From Dermatophagoides farinae (lineage: Eukaryota; Arthropoda; Arachnida; Sarcoptiformes; Pyroglyphidae), in assembly GCF_024713945.1 (NCBI RefSeq), contig NC_134684.1, positions 849,001 through 913,000 on the forward strand: a stretch of DNA of 64,000 nucleotides, given 5' to 3'. The notes beneath the pieces are model-generated. The model was not told the origin of the DNA. It searched no databases and saw only the letters and a list, made by a program, of their open reading frames with translations. Below are positions 31,741-41,868 of this stretch, in pieces (position 1 is the stretch's first letter; every line of letters starts with the position of its first letter). Both the position numbers and the translations under genes were made by a program.

Positions 31741-32985
31741 ATGGACAAATTCGGATCAATTGGTAATTGTTTTTTTTTTGTTTGTTCATTCATAATAATC
31801 ATTCATTTATTGTTTTTGTTTCTACCTTGATTAGATTATCCCCATAATCGTTATAATCCATTATTGGATGAATGGATCCTAGTATGTCCACATCGAAGGT
31901 AAGCCAATGACTATATTATCGATATTGATATATTCGATTTATTAATACTATTTTTTTGATGATTAATGAATGATTTTAGTAAAAGACCATGGATGGGTAA
32001 AATCGAAAAGAATGAAGACGAACAAAATGATCATCATGATTCGTTGATGATCAATGCATTATCACCGGGAGGTGTACGTTCGAATGGCAATCAGAATCCT
32101 GAATACAAAAGTACTTTTGTATTCGATAATGATTTTCCTGCTCTCATCGATGATGATTGTCCAGCTGATCATACCGATGCTAATGATGATGATAATCAAT
32201 TATTTCGAATTCAATCAGCACGTGGACGATGTCGAGTCATGTGTTTTCATCCATCATCACGTTTATCATTACCATTAATGTCAATCGATGAAATTTTAGC
32301 AGTTATCAATACTTGGATTGAAGAATTGAAGAAATTGGCACCAATTTATCGATGGGTACAAATATTCGAAAATAAAGGAGCAATTATGGGCTGTTCGAAT
32401 CCACATCCACATTGTCAAATATGGGCAAGTCGTTTTTTGCCAACAATTGCCCAACGAAAAGATGAACAACAACGGAATTATTTTAAAAAATATGACCGTG
32501 CAATGCTTTGGGATTATGTTCAAAAAGAATTGGTGAATGAAGAACGTATTGTATTGAAAAATGAACATTGGTTAGCATTGGTTCCATTCTGGGCAACATG
32601 GCCATTTGAAACAATGATATTGCCACATCATCGTTGCATACAAAGATTGAATGAATTAGATGAAAATGAAAAACAATCATTGGCTGTTATCATGAAAGGT
32701 TTGTTGACCATTTATGATAATCTATTCGAAACATCATTCCCATATTCAATGGGTTGGCATGGTGCACCAACCGGTGGTGGCGATGATTGGCAATCAAAAC
32801 AACAATATCAACATTGGATATTACATGCTGTTTATTATCCACCATTATTACGTTCGGCAACAATTAAAAAATTTATGGTAGGCTATGAACTTTGTGCACA
32901 ATCACAAAGAGATATTACGCCGGAAAAAGCCTGTGAAATTCTTCGACAACAAAATTCCAACAAACATTATAAACATGAAAAATGA
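31741..32985 (+). CDS. GALT: Galactose-1-phosphate uridylyltransferase
   Basis: Leloir-pathway enzyme that exchanges UDP-glucose and galactose-1-phosphate for UDP-galactose and glucose-1-phosphate in the cytosol. Three exons: 31741-31762, 31835-31898 and 31980-32985, giving 363 aa (human 379). The first exon is only 22 nt. The active site GCSNPHPHCQIW, with the nucleophilic His of HPH at about 170-172, is intact. Other family blocks: RYNPLLDEWILV, STFVFDNDFPAL, VMCFHP, WVQIFENKGA, WLALVPFWATWPFET, FETSFPYSMGWHGAPTG and YYPPLLRSATIKKFMVGYE. The start ATG gives MDKFGSI before the conserved block, shorter than in vertebrates but in phase. The stop lies 17 bp from that of the convergent COMMD5-like gene and no AATAAA follows on this strand nearby. 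An ATAGATGGCGC element lies about 70 bp upstream. Confidence 0.96.
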
Positions 32986-32994
32986 TGTTAAATT

Positions 32995-33000
32995 TTTATT
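32995..33000 (-). terminator. Polyadenylation signal AATAAA for the COMMD5-like gene
   Basis: TTTATT on the plus strand, two bases past the COMMD5 TGA in the minus direction. Cleavage 10-30 nt on would fall within the last codons of GALT. Confidence 0.5.
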
Positions 33001-33002
33001 GT

Positions 33003-33812
33003 TCAATTTGAAAGAATTTTATTTGATTCCAATCTATCCATTTCTTTCAACAACCACGCAACAGTAAAACGAAGTTGATGAAATTGTTTGATACGACATT
33101 CGAATACGATTCGTTTTTGTTTACGTTTACATGTATGGCTTCTTGCTATAGCCGCTAAACCGGATCCATAGATGAATTCAAATCGTACGAATGGTTCCAT
33201 TATTTTTGTTGTAAAACGATCTGAAATTGCCAAACATAATTGCCAACGGATCGATATCAATCGATATCCAGTAGCAATCCAATCCCATTGTACAAATGGT
33301 ATGATATTTGGTTTAATCAAATCTTTTTCGTGATCCAAAGATGAATGTAGAAATTTCTTATAAATCAAATCAAATATCGGTTCAGGCATTTGACTATGTT
33401 TCAGGATAGATTCACGTAATTCATTCAAATTTTTCGTACAATTTGGTTTAGTAAAATGTCGAGCAATACATTGACAAATGGATAATAAACCGGCAAAAAT
33501 AGAATCAAAATCTTGAGCACTTAGATGAAATGATTGAATAGATTCTTGAAGATGCCATTCAGCTAGAATTTCCTGTCGAATACGTAGATATTTAATACGA
33601 GAAAATAATTTATCGATAGTATATTCATAACACATTTGACATAAACAATCCAGTTTAGATTCGGATATCAAACCATTGACAAATTGAGTACTATCACCAG
33701 CAACAGCATTATCTTCAATCGTTGCTGATAATAATTTCGATGCAAATTGAACATCCAATGGTGTCGATTGACCAAATGGATTATCATCATGATCATTGAA
33801 TTTCGGATTCAT
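33003..33812 (-). CDS. COMMD5: COMM domain protein, COMMD5-like
   Basis: COMMD proteins assemble in the Commander/CCC complex, which recycles membrane cargo from endosomes, and also affect NF-kB and cullin activity. Single exon, 269 aa, starting at ATG 33812. The C-terminal third fits a COMM domain: a tryptophan-rich strand (VQWDWIATGYRLISIRWQL), beta strands with an insertion of basic residues, and a closing helix FHQLRFTVAWLLKEMDRLE, closest to the COMMD5 ending (a KF-ELRY-VALVLKEM-DLEKR pattern). The N-terminal half is helical, as in the family. It is longer than most COMMDs (about 200-225 aa). It runs tail to tail with GALT and head to head with CAMKMT. Membership of the COMMD family is probable; the paralogue is less sure. 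Confidence 0.65.
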   Translation of the reverse strand: MNPKFNDHDDNPFGQSTPLDVQFASKLLSATIEDNAVAGDSTQFVNGLISESKLDCLCQMCYEYTIDKLFSRIKYLRIRQEILAEWHLQESIQSFHLSAQDFDSIFAGLLSICQCIARHFTKPNCTKNLNELRESILKHSQMPEPIFDLIYKKFLHSSLDHEKDLIKPNIIPFVQWDWIATGYRLISIRWQLCLAISDRFTTKIMEPFVRFEFIYGSGLAAIARSHTCKRKQKRIVFECRIKQFHQLRFTVAWLLKEMDRLESNKILSN

Positions 33813-34251
33813 TTTTTTTCATAAAATAACCAAATTTTGATATTAATAAATAAATAAACGTCATTTGTGAGTGTCACGTCGAATCACAAAATCTTCCAAA
33901 TCTATTTATTTCATTCATTTTTGTTGTTTATATGCTTCGTTTGTTGTTGTTTCGGTTCGATTGATGTCGCAAGTTTGATGCGACCTTAACCATCGAATCA
34001 AACAACAAATGGAATGCCCTTCAAAATAATCTCAGCTTTTTTGGCACAATCACATTTTTAAACCCTATATTCGATGATCGAAATGTTTCAATACTCGAAT
34101 ATCAATTCATTAAACAGTTCTTTCATTATCAATGTTGTGTAAATCATATCAAAAGAAAAACAAAAATCAACAACAATCGAAATCTAGTCAATCATTTCAG
34201 TCTATCTCTCTCACTCTCTTTCTCTTTTTGATCCATCCATTATTTTCATAA
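33813..34251. promoter_or_regulatory. Divergent promoter region, COMMD5-like / CAMKMT
   Basis: 439 bp between two outward-facing ATGs. It is less repeat-rich than other gaps. It contains GTCGCA-AGTTTGA-TGCGAC (33967-33985), a near-palindrome of 6-bp arms around 7 nt, and a CT-rich stretch just before the CAMKMT ATG. Confidence 0.5.
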
Positions 34252-35544
34252 ATGGCCAATTCGGACATTCTGAATTGTTCGTCAACATTTTCGTCGCCTT
34301 CATCATCATCGTCATCATGTAATGATGGACAACCAAAATCCAATAAAGAACAGCAGCAGCAGGCGACAAATTCCTCTTCTTGTTCGAACATAAGCCGTAG
34401 TCGACAACGATGGCAATTATTATCGAAAGCTGTACGTATGAAACAATTTGATTTGCAAGAATTGCGAATGTTAAGAGCCAATGGAAATGATATGATTGTT
34501 TATGATCAAAATTCCACTTCAACGGCCGAATTATCCGATTCAAATTCATCGGAAAATTCATCATTAAATGAACATATTGATCGTCATCATTCATTAAATT
34601 TAATCGAAACTTATGGTCTTATCAATTATCGTTATCGATATGCCGAGAATGGATCAAATTTTATCGATTCCAACGATGTTTGGATCGAATGTCAATGGAA
34701 CAAACGATTGGACGAAGATTTTTCCGATACAGATATTGAAGATGATGATGATGATGATGAAGATGAAGATTGTGGTGCTACAAACATTGGTGATAATCAA
34801 TTAGAATTGTGTATAAAGTTAGTGCATAATCGATTACAATTAAAAGATTTGGCTGGCTTTGATAATTCTGGTAATGTTCGTGTATGGTCATCGGAGGAAG
34901 CGATGGGCTATTTATTGGCCCATAATCAAAATATACGAGCTCGACTTAAAGGACGAATTATATGTGAATTAGGATCTGGTTGTTCAGCATTGGCCGGATT
35001 AATCGCTGTACGATCCGGATTAGCTACAGAAATCTACCTCACCGATGGCAATGAACGATGTGTTCTTAATATTGAACAAATTGTTCAAAGAAATTTTCCC
35101 GAAATTAATTCTGCTCACACAAAATCCGATGGATTAAAGATTGTCGTACAACAATTATGTTGGAATCAACCGGAACACTATGAAGAGCTAAAAAATCGTA
35201 TAGAAATAATTATCTGTGCTGATTGTCTATTTCGTTCGGATGCACATCAATCTTTAATTGATACCATTGATTTCCTATTGATCAATGATCGTAACATTGG
35301 TCAGGCAATTATCATGGCACCAAGACGTGGCGATAAACTTGATCGATTTATTCGTCGTGTATTCGATGATGGTCGATTCTTTCTACAAGTCTCTCGTGAT
35401 TATGATCATCGTTTTATAAGACATTTTGAAAGAATACGACAACAAGATCCACAACGATATGAACCGGATACTTCTTTTCCATATCTATTGATTATGAATC
35501 GTCGTCCTAATATCGTTCAACAACAAAAGCAGCATCATCAGTAG
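34252..35544 (+). CDS. CAMKMT: Calmodulin-lysine N-methyltransferase
   Basis: Seven-beta-strand methyltransferase that trimethylates Lys115 of calmodulin using S-adenosylmethionine. Single exon, 430 aa (human 323). The catalytic half begins near residue 205: NVRVWSSEEAMGYLLAHNQ, SAM-binding motif I CELGSGCSALAGL near 241, LTDGNERCVLNIE, then IIICADCLF (the family's DCLF motif), IIMAPRRGDKLDRF, and an ending YEPDTSFPYLLIMNRR that matches the CAMKMT C-terminus. The N-terminal 200 residues are mostly low-complexity (Ser, Gln, a DDDDDDEDED run) apart from a segment RSRQRWQLLSKAV that resembles the family's N-terminal helix. The start ATG follows a CT-rich leader. AATAAA at 35834-35839 is the likely poly(A) signal. 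Note that insects often lack a clear CAMKMT; the assignment here rests on several motifs. Confidence 0.88.
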   Translation: MANSDILNCSSTFSSPSSSSSSCNDGQPKSNKEQQQQATNSSSCSNISRSRQRWQLLSKAVRMKQFDLQELRMLRANGNDMIVYDQNSTSTAELSDSNSSENSSLNEHIDRHHSLNLIETYGLINYRYRYAENGSNFIDSNDVWIECQWNKRLDEDFSDTDIEDDDDDDEDEDCGATNIGDNQLELCIKLVHNRLQLKDLAGFDNSGNVRVWSSEEAMGYLLAHNQNIRARLKGRIICELGSGCSALAGLIAVRSGLATEIYLTDGNERCVLNIEQIVQRNFPEINSAHTKSDGLKIVVQQLCWNQPEHYEELKNRIEIIICADCLFRSDAHQSLIDTIDFLLINDRNIGQAIIMAPRRGDKLDRFIRRVFDDGRFFLQVSRDYDHRFIRHFERIRQQDPQRYEPDTSFPYLLIMNRRPNIVQQQKQHHQ

Positions 35545-36086
35545 TATCATTAGTAGCCAAATTGATTAATTGTGCACAGTGAATGCGGCCTTTATCTATC
35601 TGTTTCCCAATAAAAAGGGAACAATTTGATCGATCTTTTATTTCCTACCCGATTCGAATGTTTCCTTTACACCGTAATTCCGTTCTATTTTCTCTAGCAG
35701 ATTTTATCAAGATTCTTCTTTCCATTTTTTCTTTTTATTCTTTCATTCTCAATTGTAGTCCTTGTAGGTATTATTTTTGTTAAAATAATTAATTGTCATT
35801 ATTTTTTTCTTTGTTTTTTTGTTTGTTTGTTGTAATAAATAATTGATGATGATTGAATCCAATTCAATAGTTTTGAATATATTCTTATTATTCTGTTTCG
35901 CTATATCGACATACACGACTACACTCATTTATGTTTTGTGTGTTAAGCAAGTTGACGTGGCGTTCATCATCAGTGGGTCATATAATCGATGAAGTTTTTT
36001 GTTGTTGTTGTTGTCGTATGCATTTGTTGATTTATCTTTAATCGTTAAATCCAATTAACCATCTCTCGAAATCAATCTTGATCAAA
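35545..36086. other. Intergenic region, CAMKMT to gamma-COP
   Basis: 542 bp: CAMKMT 3' UTR ending near an AATAAA at 35834-35839, then the gamma-COP promoter and leader with a GTT tract at about 35999-36013. Nothing else seen. Confidence 0.55.
35834..35839 (+). terminator. Polyadenylation signal for CAMKMT
   Basis: AATAAA about 290 nt after the CAMKMT stop. Confidence 0.5.
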
Positions 36087-38953
36087 ATGATACATAAACG
36101 AGACAAAAAAGATGAAGAGGATGGTTTCTGTAATCCATTCGCTCGATTGGATAAAACATCTGTACTTCAAGAGGCTCGTGTTTTCAATGAAACGCCGGTC
36201 AATCCACGAAAATGTTCGTTGATATTGACAAAGATTCTTTATCTTATAAATACTGGCATGGCTCCATTGACCACATTGGAAGCTACTGATGCATTTTTCA
36301 ACATGACCAAATTGTTTCAATCGAAAGATTCTACATTGAGACGTTTAGTTTATATCGGTATAAAAGAATTGTCAAGAATGGCAGAAAATGTTTATGTTGT
36401 CACATCTTCGTTGACAACTGATATGAACGCTAAGGATGATCAATGTAGACCGGCTGCTTTACGTGCCTTGTGTCAGATAACCGAAGCTTCAACGTTTCAG
36501 GTAAGTGAATGTTAATAGATCAGTCATGAAAACCGTTTAATCCGAAATAATTTAGGGAATCGAACGATACATGAAACAAGCAATTGTCGATCGAAATCCT
36601 ACCGTATCATCGGCTGCATTGGTTTCATCATTACATTTGGCTAAAAACATTCCTGATGGTGTGAAACGATGGGCTAACGAAGCACAAGAAGCTTTGAATT
36701 CAGACAATATAATGGTCCAATATCACGCACTTGGTTTGCTTTATCATATTCGTAAAAGCGATCGATTAGCTGTTACGAAATTGGTGACTAAATTAGTACG
36801 TAGTCCAATGAAATCACCATTTGCTGTTTGTCAACTTATTCGTATATCGGCCAAATTGATCGAAGATGAAGGTGCTGGCTCGGATAGCATCTATTATGAT
36901 TATATTGAATCCTGTCTTCGACATAAATCGGAAATGGTTATCTATGAAGCTGCGAATGCAATTATAAATTTAAGTTGTACATCACAAAGAGAACTTCAAT
37001 CAGCCATTTCAGTTCTTCAGCTGATGCTTTCTTCATCCAAATCGACTAATCGTTTTGCTGCAGTTCGTGCATTGAACAAAATAGCTATGAATCATCCAAA
37101 TGCCGTAATGGCATGTAATGTAGATCTGGAGAATCTCATCACCGATAATAATCGATCAATCGCAACGTTAGCTATTACTACGTTGTTAAAGACTGGTAAT
37201 GAATCTTCTGTAGAACGTTTAATGAAACAAATCGCTTCGTTTATGTCTGAGATATCTGATGAATTCAAAATTGTTGTGGTTGGATCAACTCGTGCACTAT
37301 GTGCCAAATTTCCACGAAAACATACGGTTATGATGTCTTTTCTTTCATCAATGTTGCATGAAGAAGGTGGATATGAATATAAAAAATCTATTGTCGATAC
37401 TATCATTGCAATTATCGAAGATAATCCTGAAGCAAAAGAAGCTGGATTAGCCTATCTTTGTGAATTCATCGAAGATTGTGAACACACAAGCCTGGCTGTA
37501 AAGATTCTCTATTTGCTTGGTCGTGAAGGTGTAAAAACAGCACAACCGGCCAAATACATCCGTTATATTTATAATCGGCTTATTTTGGAAAAATCTCCTG
37601 TTCGAGCGGCTGCAGTTTCATCGTTGGCTAAATTTGCCGCTCATTGTGAGGATCTATTGCCACAGATTTTAGTCTTGCTAGAACGGTCAGTACTTGATGC
37701 TGATGATGAAGTTCGAGATCGTGCAACCTATTATATTAACATATTGGCGCAACAATCAAAATCTACGAAACTAAACTGTATATCAAGTCCATTACAAGTA
37801 TCGATGATTGGCTTGGAGAAAGCATTGTCTGCCTATCTACAGGACACTCATTCGAATCAAGAACAATCATTCGATATTAAACAAGTTCCATTATCGACGG
37901 CACCAATAACTGGTTTGTTGGATGTTAATCAATCGATTAAATTGGATTCAGGTCGAAAATCTTTAGCCAATGGTCCTGTTAGTGGAACCAACCATGGTAC
38001 TGGAGCATCATCAGCCATTGAAAAGATTGCAGCTACCAGACAGGATCTTTATGCCGAACAATTAGCATCGGTATCGGAATTGAGTTCACTTCGATTGGGT
38101 CCAATTCTAAAATCATCATTGCCACTCGAATTGACCGAATCGGAAACTGAATATGTAGTTCAATGTATTAAACATATGTTTCGTGAACATATCGTTCTAC
38201 AATTTGATTGTACAAACACATTGAATGATCAGATTCTGGAACAAGTCTCGATCGATATGGAAGTGTTTGAAGGTTTTCGACAATTGTTACAAGTAAAATG
38301 CGATCAACTTGTCTACAATACACCTCGTTCAATTTATGTTGTTTTAGCCATTGATTCTGGTTCAATAGACAATTATAATGATGATTCGGGTGTGGATATC
38401 TCTCAATTGTTTGGAACATTCACCGGGGTTACACTTAAATATTTGGTCAAAGATTGTGATCCAAACACTAATCAAGTTTTGGATGATGAAGGGTATGTTT
38501 ATTTTGATATTTGTGATTTTATTTTTATTATTTAAATCTATTTTTTTCATTCAAATTTCAAGATATCAAGATGAATATGCACTCGAAGATGTGGATATAT
38601 TAATCTCAGATTATATGCAAAAATTGATCGTACCAGATTTTCAGACCTGTTGGGAAGAATCCGGTGAAGACAATCAAGTGGAAGAAACGTATGCCTTGTC
38701 AAATTTTAAAACATTGGATGAAGCAATTAAAAATTTGGTAAACTTTATGGATATGAATGTTTGTGATCGTTCGGATCGAGTACCGGATGGTAAAAACGCT
38801 CACACTGTATTTCTATCCGGTCTATTTCGTGGTCAAGTACAAGTTTTAATTTGTGCCAAACTGGCACAATCAACCGATGGTATTACGATGAAGATAACTG
38901 TACGATCTTCATCGATGACAGTTTCTGAATATATTGCATCGGCTATCGTTTAA
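36087..38953 (+). CDS. COPG: Coatomer subunit gamma (gamma-COP)
   Basis: Large subunit of the COPI coat, which drives Golgi-to-ER and intra-Golgi vesicle transport; with zeta-, beta- and delta-COP it forms the adaptor-like F-subcomplex recruited by Arf1. Three exons: 36087-36500, 36556-38492 and 38563-38953, giving 913 aa (human 874). The N-terminal HEAT-type trunk starts [18 protein letters not shown] and includes [63 protein letters not shown]-type blocks and [14 protein letters not shown] flexible hinge at about 610-640 leads to the C-terminal appendage (ear), ending in IKNLVNFM and [17 protein letters not shown]. The ATG at 36087 is the only credible start. The second intron follows the DDEG codons, and spliced sequence restores [13 protein letters not shown]. 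Its partner zeta-COP lies 4 kb downstream. Confidence 0.96.
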
Positions 38954-39336
38954 TTTGATTTTTTTTTATTTTATTATTCATTTATTTTTGGCAAACAATA
39001 ACAAAAAAAGAAGCTATAATTTATCACATTAGTAATGAAAAAGTCAAAAAAAAAGAAATTGATCAAGCCAAACAAAAATCGAATCAATCAATTGGCTGTA
39101 AATAATAAAAATGCAAAAATAAAATGGAATTTTTTTTTCTAACTCCAATAAAAAATATTTTTCATTCTCGTCATTTAAATATTTTGACCGTTCATAAAGT
39201 ATGTGTCACAATGTCACATAAATATCGTCATTCACCTGTTTTTTTTTTATTTTTATGATAAAAGAAACAAAATAAAGAGAATTTCAATTTTTTTGATCAT
39301 CTTTTTGAAAATTTCAAAACATTGAAATAAAAAAAA
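38954..39336. other. Short intergenic region, gamma-COP to NDUFA8
   Basis: 383 bp in tandem orientation; AATAAA at 39104-39109, about 150 nt past the gamma-COP stop, is the likely poly(A) signal, leaving about 200 bp for the NDUFA8 promoter. It holds the sequence TGTGTCACAATGTCACA near 39200. Confidence 0.55.
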
Positions 39337-40004
39337 ATGCCCATCACTGAGAGTATTCCGTTGCCAACTTTTGAAGAATTAGATATACAAGATGTAAATG
39401 TTTCACAACCAGTACTGGTTGCAGCTGGACCATATTTTGGAAAATATTGTGATCAACAATCGAAGGTTAATCAAAGATTTTGTTTCATTTGAAAAATAAA
39501 AATTAAATTTAAAATTTTTATTCCAGGAATATATGCTCTGTCGTCTGGAAGAACGTGATCCAAGAAAATGTCTGAATGAAGGCAAAGCCGTTACAATGTG
39601 TGGACATGATTTTTTCCGTAAAGTTGGCCAAACTTGTCTTGATGAAGTGGAACGTATGGCCAAATGCATGGAATTCACTCATACAGATTGTAGACTAATT
39701 TAGTATGTGTGGCATGTATTTTGATAATATTTTTATTTTTGAAATTTTTTTTCTCATTTTACACAGTTGCAAAAAAGAACAGAAACAAGTGGCAAAATGT
39801 ATGGAAGAAAAAATGGGTATAAAACGGCCACCATATGGCTATTTTTCACAGCTTCGTGTACACGAATCTTCAAGACCTAAACCGAAATCATTTGCAACCG
39901 AATTTAAAGATCAAAACATTGGCATACCGATCGATTTTGAGGAAAAGATTTCGAAACTAAATAAAGGTGATGGTCACAATCTTTCGAGCGGAAATATGGA
40001 TTGA
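39337..40004 (+). CDS. NDUFA8: NADH dehydrogenase 1 alpha subcomplex subunit 8
   Basis: Accessory subunit of respiratory complex I on the intermembrane-space face, imported and oxidised by the MIA40 pathway. Three exons: 39337-39465, 39527-39702 and 39767-40004, giving 180 aa (human 172). The family signature of four CX9C motifs is visible: the first spans the exon 1/2 junction (CDQQSK joined to EYMLC), the second is CLNEGKAVTMC, the third CLDEVERMAKC, and the fourth CKKEQKQVAKC after the second junction. LPTFEELDIQDVNVSQPVLVAAGPYFG matches the N-terminus in pattern. The C-terminal tail is less conserved. AATAAA lies 48 nt after the stop. It runs tail to tail with the G-alpha gene, 152 bp between stops. 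Confidence 0.93.
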
Positions 40005-40051
40005 AAAAATCTAATAATTAGTTTTTTTATGTGAAAATTCAATTCACTAAT

Positions 40052-40057
40052 AATAAA
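40052..40057 (+). terminator. Polyadenylation signal for NDUFA8
   Basis: AATAAA 48 nt after the NDUFA8 stop. Confidence 0.6.
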
Positions 40058-40148
40058 TACCGTTTAGTCATTATTAATTGAAATAATAATAATAAAAACA
40101 AATTATACAGAAATGATAATGATTTTATTTGGATCAATGATCGACAAA

Positions 40149-40154
40149 TTTATT
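40149..40154 (-). terminator. Polyadenylation signal for the G-alpha gene
   Basis: Minus-strand AATAAA two bases past the TAG stop (40157-40159), implying a very short 3' UTR in the 152-bp gap to NDUFA8. Confidence 0.5.
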
Positions 40155-40156
40155 CA

Positions 40157-41868
40157 CTAGATTATGTAATCAAAATTTTCTTTCATAAAACAATAATGAA
40201 CATCATCGAATACAAATTTAATATTGTTCGTATCCGTGGCTGTTGTAAAATGTGAAAAAAATCGATGTTTACATACATTACGATCTTTTGTCACTTGAAA
40301 AAATTTATCGAGAATGAAATCTCTTGCTTTTCTATATTCATATTCTTCTTCTACTTCATGTTTATTTTTTGGCAATTTATAATCTTTATATTCCGGGAAA
40401 TAATTCTCTATTCGATGACCACGTTGAATTTTCTCTTTCAATATATCCTGTTTATTCATGAACAAAATAATTCCCGACTTATTGAGATAAGAACTACTCC
40501 AAACTTCTTTGAATAGATCAATGCTTTCTTTTAGCCGATTTGTTTTACCATCTTCACGAAGTTTTGTATCAAAACTGGATGAATCGACCACAAATAGAAT
40601 GGCTTTGATTCCAATAAATGCTTGAAACCATTTTCTACGTTCACCACGTTGGCCTCCAACATCATACATGCTGTAAAATAATTTAATGATTTTCATTCAT
40701 CAATTTTATTATCATTTACACACACACTCACCAAAATGGTTGCATTTTACCACCATTTTGTTTGGGCACTTTAACCTTGAATTCAATTTTTTGTAATTCA
40801 CTTGTTCGTTTACGACTACGTAAAATATCTTGATCACTTGGTTCATAATCTGGATCTCGAATTTTATCGATCATGTCTAGAAAACTATGGGGAAAAAAAA
40901 GGTTTTTTTTTATTTCGCATTATGATTTCAAGTATTTTACATAGATTGAATACTCACTATTTGGCTGAATCAATCAAAAAGAATTCATTCGAACGTAGAT
41001 AACAGGCTTGAATACCTGGATCAGACCATAATCGTTTTGTGTGTTCGAAAAATTCATCCGGATAATCATATGTTTCCATTTGAGTTGTATCTAATTTTTT
41101 AATAAAATTCAGACTAGGCTGATTCATAGGATTCACAAGCTCTATGGGTGGATTAAGATATTCCATATTACTGGTTAGTTCCTGTTGTTTTTTTTAAAAA
41201 AAAACGAAAACGAAACGAAAAATAAAAAGTTCAAAGTTTTTTTTTTGACTTGCTCGAAAGAAAAAACCAAAAACGAAAAAAAAACAAATTACTTTAATTG
41301 ATTCGAAAACATTTTGTTTGATTTCTTGTAATTTTTTCAACCGTTCTTCATGTGAAAATCCTTTTATGTGTAAAATTTTCATTTGTTTAATAATGGTTGT
41401 TTTACCGCTTTCACCAGCGCCTAATAATAACATATTAATCACTTCTGATTCATTACGATTCCATTGTTTTAATTTTTTATCATTTTTATTGCTTTCTTTC
41501 ATTTGTGGATCCGTTTCCGATGGACAGGATAGACAATTGATCATTTTTATTGTTTGTTGATTAAATCTTAAAAATTGATCTATAATCAAATCTGTTGCTG
41601 TTGTCGTGAATAATTTAAATGATGATGATGATGATGATTTTTTATCACTATTTTTCGATGATAATGAATATGTTGAATTTCGTTTGAATTTTTTTGTCGG
41701 TTTTTGCTGTTGTTGTTGTTGTTGTTGTTGTTGTTGATGGTGATGATTAGGATGACCGTTATTACAGATTTTTTCTGCTAACTGTATTGATGATGATGAT
41801 GACGATGGTTGCTGTTCTACGTTGCCATCGTTGTTCTTATTATTATCCAAAGTTTGTTGATTTAGCAT
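40157..41868 (-). CDS. Divergent Gs-type heterotrimeric G-protein alpha subunit
   Basis: GTPase alpha subunit coupling receptors to effectors at the plasma membrane. Four exons: 41293-41868, 40958-41181, 40732-40884 and 40157-40670, giving 488 aa (Gs-alpha about 394). Motifs: P-loop GAGESGKTT near 150, switch I region [15 protein letters not shown] (catalytic Gln kept), NKQD, and TTATDT in place of TCAVDT. Gs-like features: [20 protein letters not shown]-like [26 protein letters not shown] and the long loop before [11 protein letters not shown]. The first 108 residues are poly-Gln/Ser/His; an in-frame ATG at 41544 gives [13 protein letters not shown], which resembles the palmitoylated MGCLGNSKTED start of Gs and may be the true start of one form. 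The C-tail ends NFDYII, unlike QYELL of Gs. It may correspond to the insect Gf type or a chelicerate-specific paralogue; a canonical Gs is expected elsewhere. Confidence 0.88.

Noticed and set aside
33967-33985. Imperfect palindrome and GGTTCGA-like sequence in the COMMD5/CAMKMT gap, considered as a tRNA
   Set aside because: The B-box-like GGTTCGA near 33954 has no A box, acceptor stem or cloverleaf around it.
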